Part shown: positions 22,033 to 23,500 of the stretch, in pieces | Layout: every line of letters begins with the position of its first letter | Numbering within the stretch: position 1 is the stretch's first letter | DNA from: Symbiodinium natans | Taxonomy: Eukaryota > Sar > Dinophyceae > Suessiales > Symbiodiniaceae | Length of the DNA: 23,500 nt | Direction: 5' to 3' | Assembly: GCA_905221605.1 (NCBI GenBank) | Contig: CAJNDS010001424.1 | Location: 372,950-396,449 of the forward strand | Made by a program: the position numbers and the translations under genes | Notes under the pieces: generated by a model | Seen by the model: only the letters and a program-made list of their open reading frames with translations | What the model was told of the DNA's origin: nothing | The model's database searches: none

Positions 22033-23404
22033 GTTAGGAATGAAGCATAAACCCTAAACCCTAAACCCTAAATCCCTCAGCAGAGTTCCAGGATGGAGGC
22101 TTGCTTGCCACGACGTTACAAAAAAAAAGGAGAGTAGACAGTGGAGAGGCCTCACGATGTTCGAGGCGCCCAGTGAGAAAATGCTTCGGGCGCAGCACCC
22201 GCCCTCGACATCTCAAGCTCGCGCCACGATCACCATAATGTAGGGGGGCGGAAGAATTGCCAATAATGATGTTCCCTTATGGTCCCTTATAGTAATTAGA
22301 CTAGAACAAACCCCCAAAACCCTGTTCTAACTATTCAGGCCCCCTACATTAGGGGCGGTGCTCAGACGTTGGCTGCATGCGTGGTCCGCGAATTGCTCGA
22401 TTTCCAGGAGTTGCTGTGTAGCTTGGATAGAAGAAGATTGGGTTTTCAGAATATTGCCTTTCTGCAGGGGTCCTTGCGTGGGGACCCCCTGTAGTCCAGA
22501 TTCTGGTTAGCTAGGGCGACGCTTTTTTGGGGGAAACTACCATATCCCACACAGCCTCCCGCCGTTGCCATGGAAGCATGCTCGGAGGCAGGAAAGGGAA
22601 CATGCCACATCCATGTGTTTCAGTGGTTTCGGCGCTCCCTAAACCCTAAATCCTAAAACCTATAGAGATTTAGGGGCTGAGATGTCAGGGTCAGGGTGGT
22701 GGCCACGCACAAATCACAACTTTTAGGCAGGACTTGCAGCTTCACCGCGTAAAGGCGTCGAAGAGCGACACGGGTCTGGGGAACCCTAAACCCTAAACCC
22801 TAAACCCTAAACCCTAAACCCTAAACCCTAAACCCCAAACCCCAAACCCCAAACCCTAAACCGGTGCCGGCAGAGGATGCACTCCCGGCATGAGATTTTC
22901 TTATCATTAGCATCATTAGCACATTGGTGCTGTAAGCCAGGGCTCCCTTTTTGGGTAAACCCCTTCTTTAATAAAGAAATCTGATTCTAAAGGTAGCTGA
23001 AGACTTTTCTACCTCCAAAGAGACCCAAATCTAGAACAACCCCCACATCTGGTGCCATAAAGGGGTCGGAATAACTACTGATACCATTCCCTTACGGCCC
23101 CTTTGTAATTACCTATACTAGACTAACCCCCTAAACCCTGTTCCAAATTATTCAGGCCCCGATAGTAATTGTCGGTGAGGAAGCCCGAACTGATGCTGTA
23201 GAAGCGTCGGAGTGCACGGGTGACACCAAGCTGCCTCTGGTCGGCATTCAATGGGAGCCCAAGTCAACATTGCAGGACTTGCTCACTAGTGATTTGTGTG
23301 TGTTGTCAGGTGTCAGTCTTGGCAACGCAGTCATCAGAATTAAGCAGCAGCAGCAGCAGTGCCATGAGAAGTTGGACTCAGTTCAAGCCAGAGTCCCTCA
23401 ATAG
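21957..23404 (+). CDS. third gene, unknown product, four exons, 5' incomplete
   Basis: Proposed exons 21957-22032, 22149-22222, 22339-22455 and 23156-23404 join with consistent phases (0, 1, 0, 0) to a TAG stop. The product of about 170 visible residues is soluble, with a Leu-rich helical part (RELLDFQELLCSLDRRRLGF) and a C-terminal exon containing Gln5. No domain recognised and no start codon assigned. It may begin in or before 21948. Same strand as the channel genes, about 0.5 kb downstream. Confidence 0.6.
22149..22222 (+). CDS. third gene, exon b
   Basis: AGAG|GC entered in phase 1: LTMFEAPSEKMLRAQHPPST then SQAR. The frame runs to a stop at 22241. The proposed donor CGC|GCCACG lies just before the inverted-repeat element at 22236. 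Confidence 0.5.
22236..22351. mobile_element. intron-forming inverted-repeat element, copy 1
   Basis: TAATGTAGGGGGGC at 22236 is mirrored by GCCCCCTACATTA at 22339-22351. The 3' side ends CCCTGTTCTAACTATTCAG|GCCCC, with the splice acceptor at the boundary of the right arm. The interior is similar to 23056-23165. No ORF. Confidence 0.65.
22339..22455 (+). CDS. third gene, exon c
   Basis: TTCAG|GCC: APYIRGGAQTLAACVVRELL then DFQELLCSLDRRRLGFQNI, phase 0, donor ATT|GCCTTT, with GCC also starting the next exon. The first codons coincide with the right arm of the element, so part of the exon may be element-derived. An alternative acceptor is TTAG|GGGC (22353). Confidence 0.6.
22456..23155 (+). 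other. intron, 0.7 kb
   Basis: Contains a CCCTAAA array with CCCCAAA variants (22783-22861), unique sequence, and at its 3' end the second copy of the intron-forming element (23056-23165). No exon seen. Confidence 0.65.
22783..22861. repeat. telomeric array (CCCTAAA)n with CCCCAAA variants
   Basis: About 11 units, three consecutive CCCCAAA units near the right end. Confidence 0.95.
23056..23165. mobile_element. intron-forming inverted-repeat element, copy 2
   Basis: Aligns along its length with 22236-22351: TTCCCTTACGGCCCC, GTAATTA, CTAGACTAA, CCCTGTTCCAAATTATTCAG|GCCCC. Arms are more diverged than in copy 1. Again the acceptor AG precedes GCCCC at the right end. Confidence 0.6.
23156..23404 (+). 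CDS. third gene, last exon
   Basis: TTCAG|GCC opens an 82-codon phase-0 frame ending TAG: APIVIVGEEARTDAVEASEC, then LVGIQWEPKSTLQDLLTSDL, then Gln5 and CHEKLDSVQARVPQ. It is the longest uninterrupted exon of this gene and has good composition. The Gln run comes from five CAG triplets at 23346-23360. The 63-codon frame at 23220 in another phase is a shadow. Confidence 0.7.
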   Translation, partial: APIVIVGEEARTDAVEASECTGDTKLPLVGIQWEPKSTLQDLLTSDLCVLSGVSLGNAVIRIKQQQQQCHEKLDSVQARVPQ

Positions 23405-23500
23405 ACACTAGTGGTACTCGGACGCATGCGTTCACGATGTCACCTTGCTGTGTGTAGGGCAGAGGGAAGGAGGAAGGGAGGAACGACGCAAACCCCTGAG

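Noticed and set aside
3067-22861. CRISPR-like arrays
   Set aside because: The repeats are contiguous heptamers without spacers, and the context is eukaryotic with spliced genes.
1-23500. Chromosome end or subtelomere
   Set aside because: Heptamer blocks are interspersed with exons over the whole window and occur in both orientations. No terminal, one-directional array is present.

Overview
The window looks like nuclear DNA of a dinoflagellate. Four things point there. The plant-type telomere heptamer TTTAGGG/CCCTAAA occurs in dozens of internal blocks on both strands. Coding sequence is cut into many very short exons (31-281 bp). Reading frames join only if introns may begin with GC or GA as well as GT, always ending AG followed by G. 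The best gene is a single-domain voltage-gated cation channel followed by EF-hands, a kind of protein that is abundant in dinoflagellates. There is nothing bacterial here (no Shine-Dalgarno sites, operons or long ORFs). I cannot name the species.

Layout. 1-1000: two families of degenerate tandem repeats in AT-richer DNA. 1092-1569: the last two exons of one channel gene, whose body lies left of the window. 1570-4150: telomeric blocks, a hairpin-rich stretch and a few candidate exons. About 4158-8870: a chain of short plus-strand exons of unrecognised product. From 4508 to about 6980 and again from 8228 onward most splice phases agree, so these may be the N-terminal half of the next gene. 10547-21471: a second channel gene, readable exon by exon from S1 through S6, a degenerate EF-hand, an intact EF-hand and a C-terminal tail, with all splice phases consistent. 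Its tail exons are homologous to the two exons at 1092-1569, and the last intron is at the same position, so the two genes are same-strand tandem paralogues. 21957-23404: four exons of a further plus-strand gene of unknown function, ending in a stop codon.

The unusual feature is how the introns are built. In the channel gene 13 of 15 introns carry telomeric heptamer blocks. All 15 end AG before a G. In 11 of 15 the first two bases of the intron equal the first two bases of the following exon, as if the insertion had duplicated its target and the donor were simply the copied target. At 16291-16519 a 24-bp segment spanning a splice donor is present four times, separated by exactly 35, 28 and 70 bp of heptamers (5, 4 and 10 units). 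At 5782-5886 a 20-bp duplication flanks a telomeric block, and at 5970-6047 an entire 78-bp intron is ten heptamers plus a few bases. Several intronic inverted-repeat elements, one with perfect 31-bp ends, share the same space. Together these suggest intron gain or growth by insertion of telomeric repeats and small terminal-inverted-repeat elements. All gene models are read by eye from one sequence and need RNA evidence.
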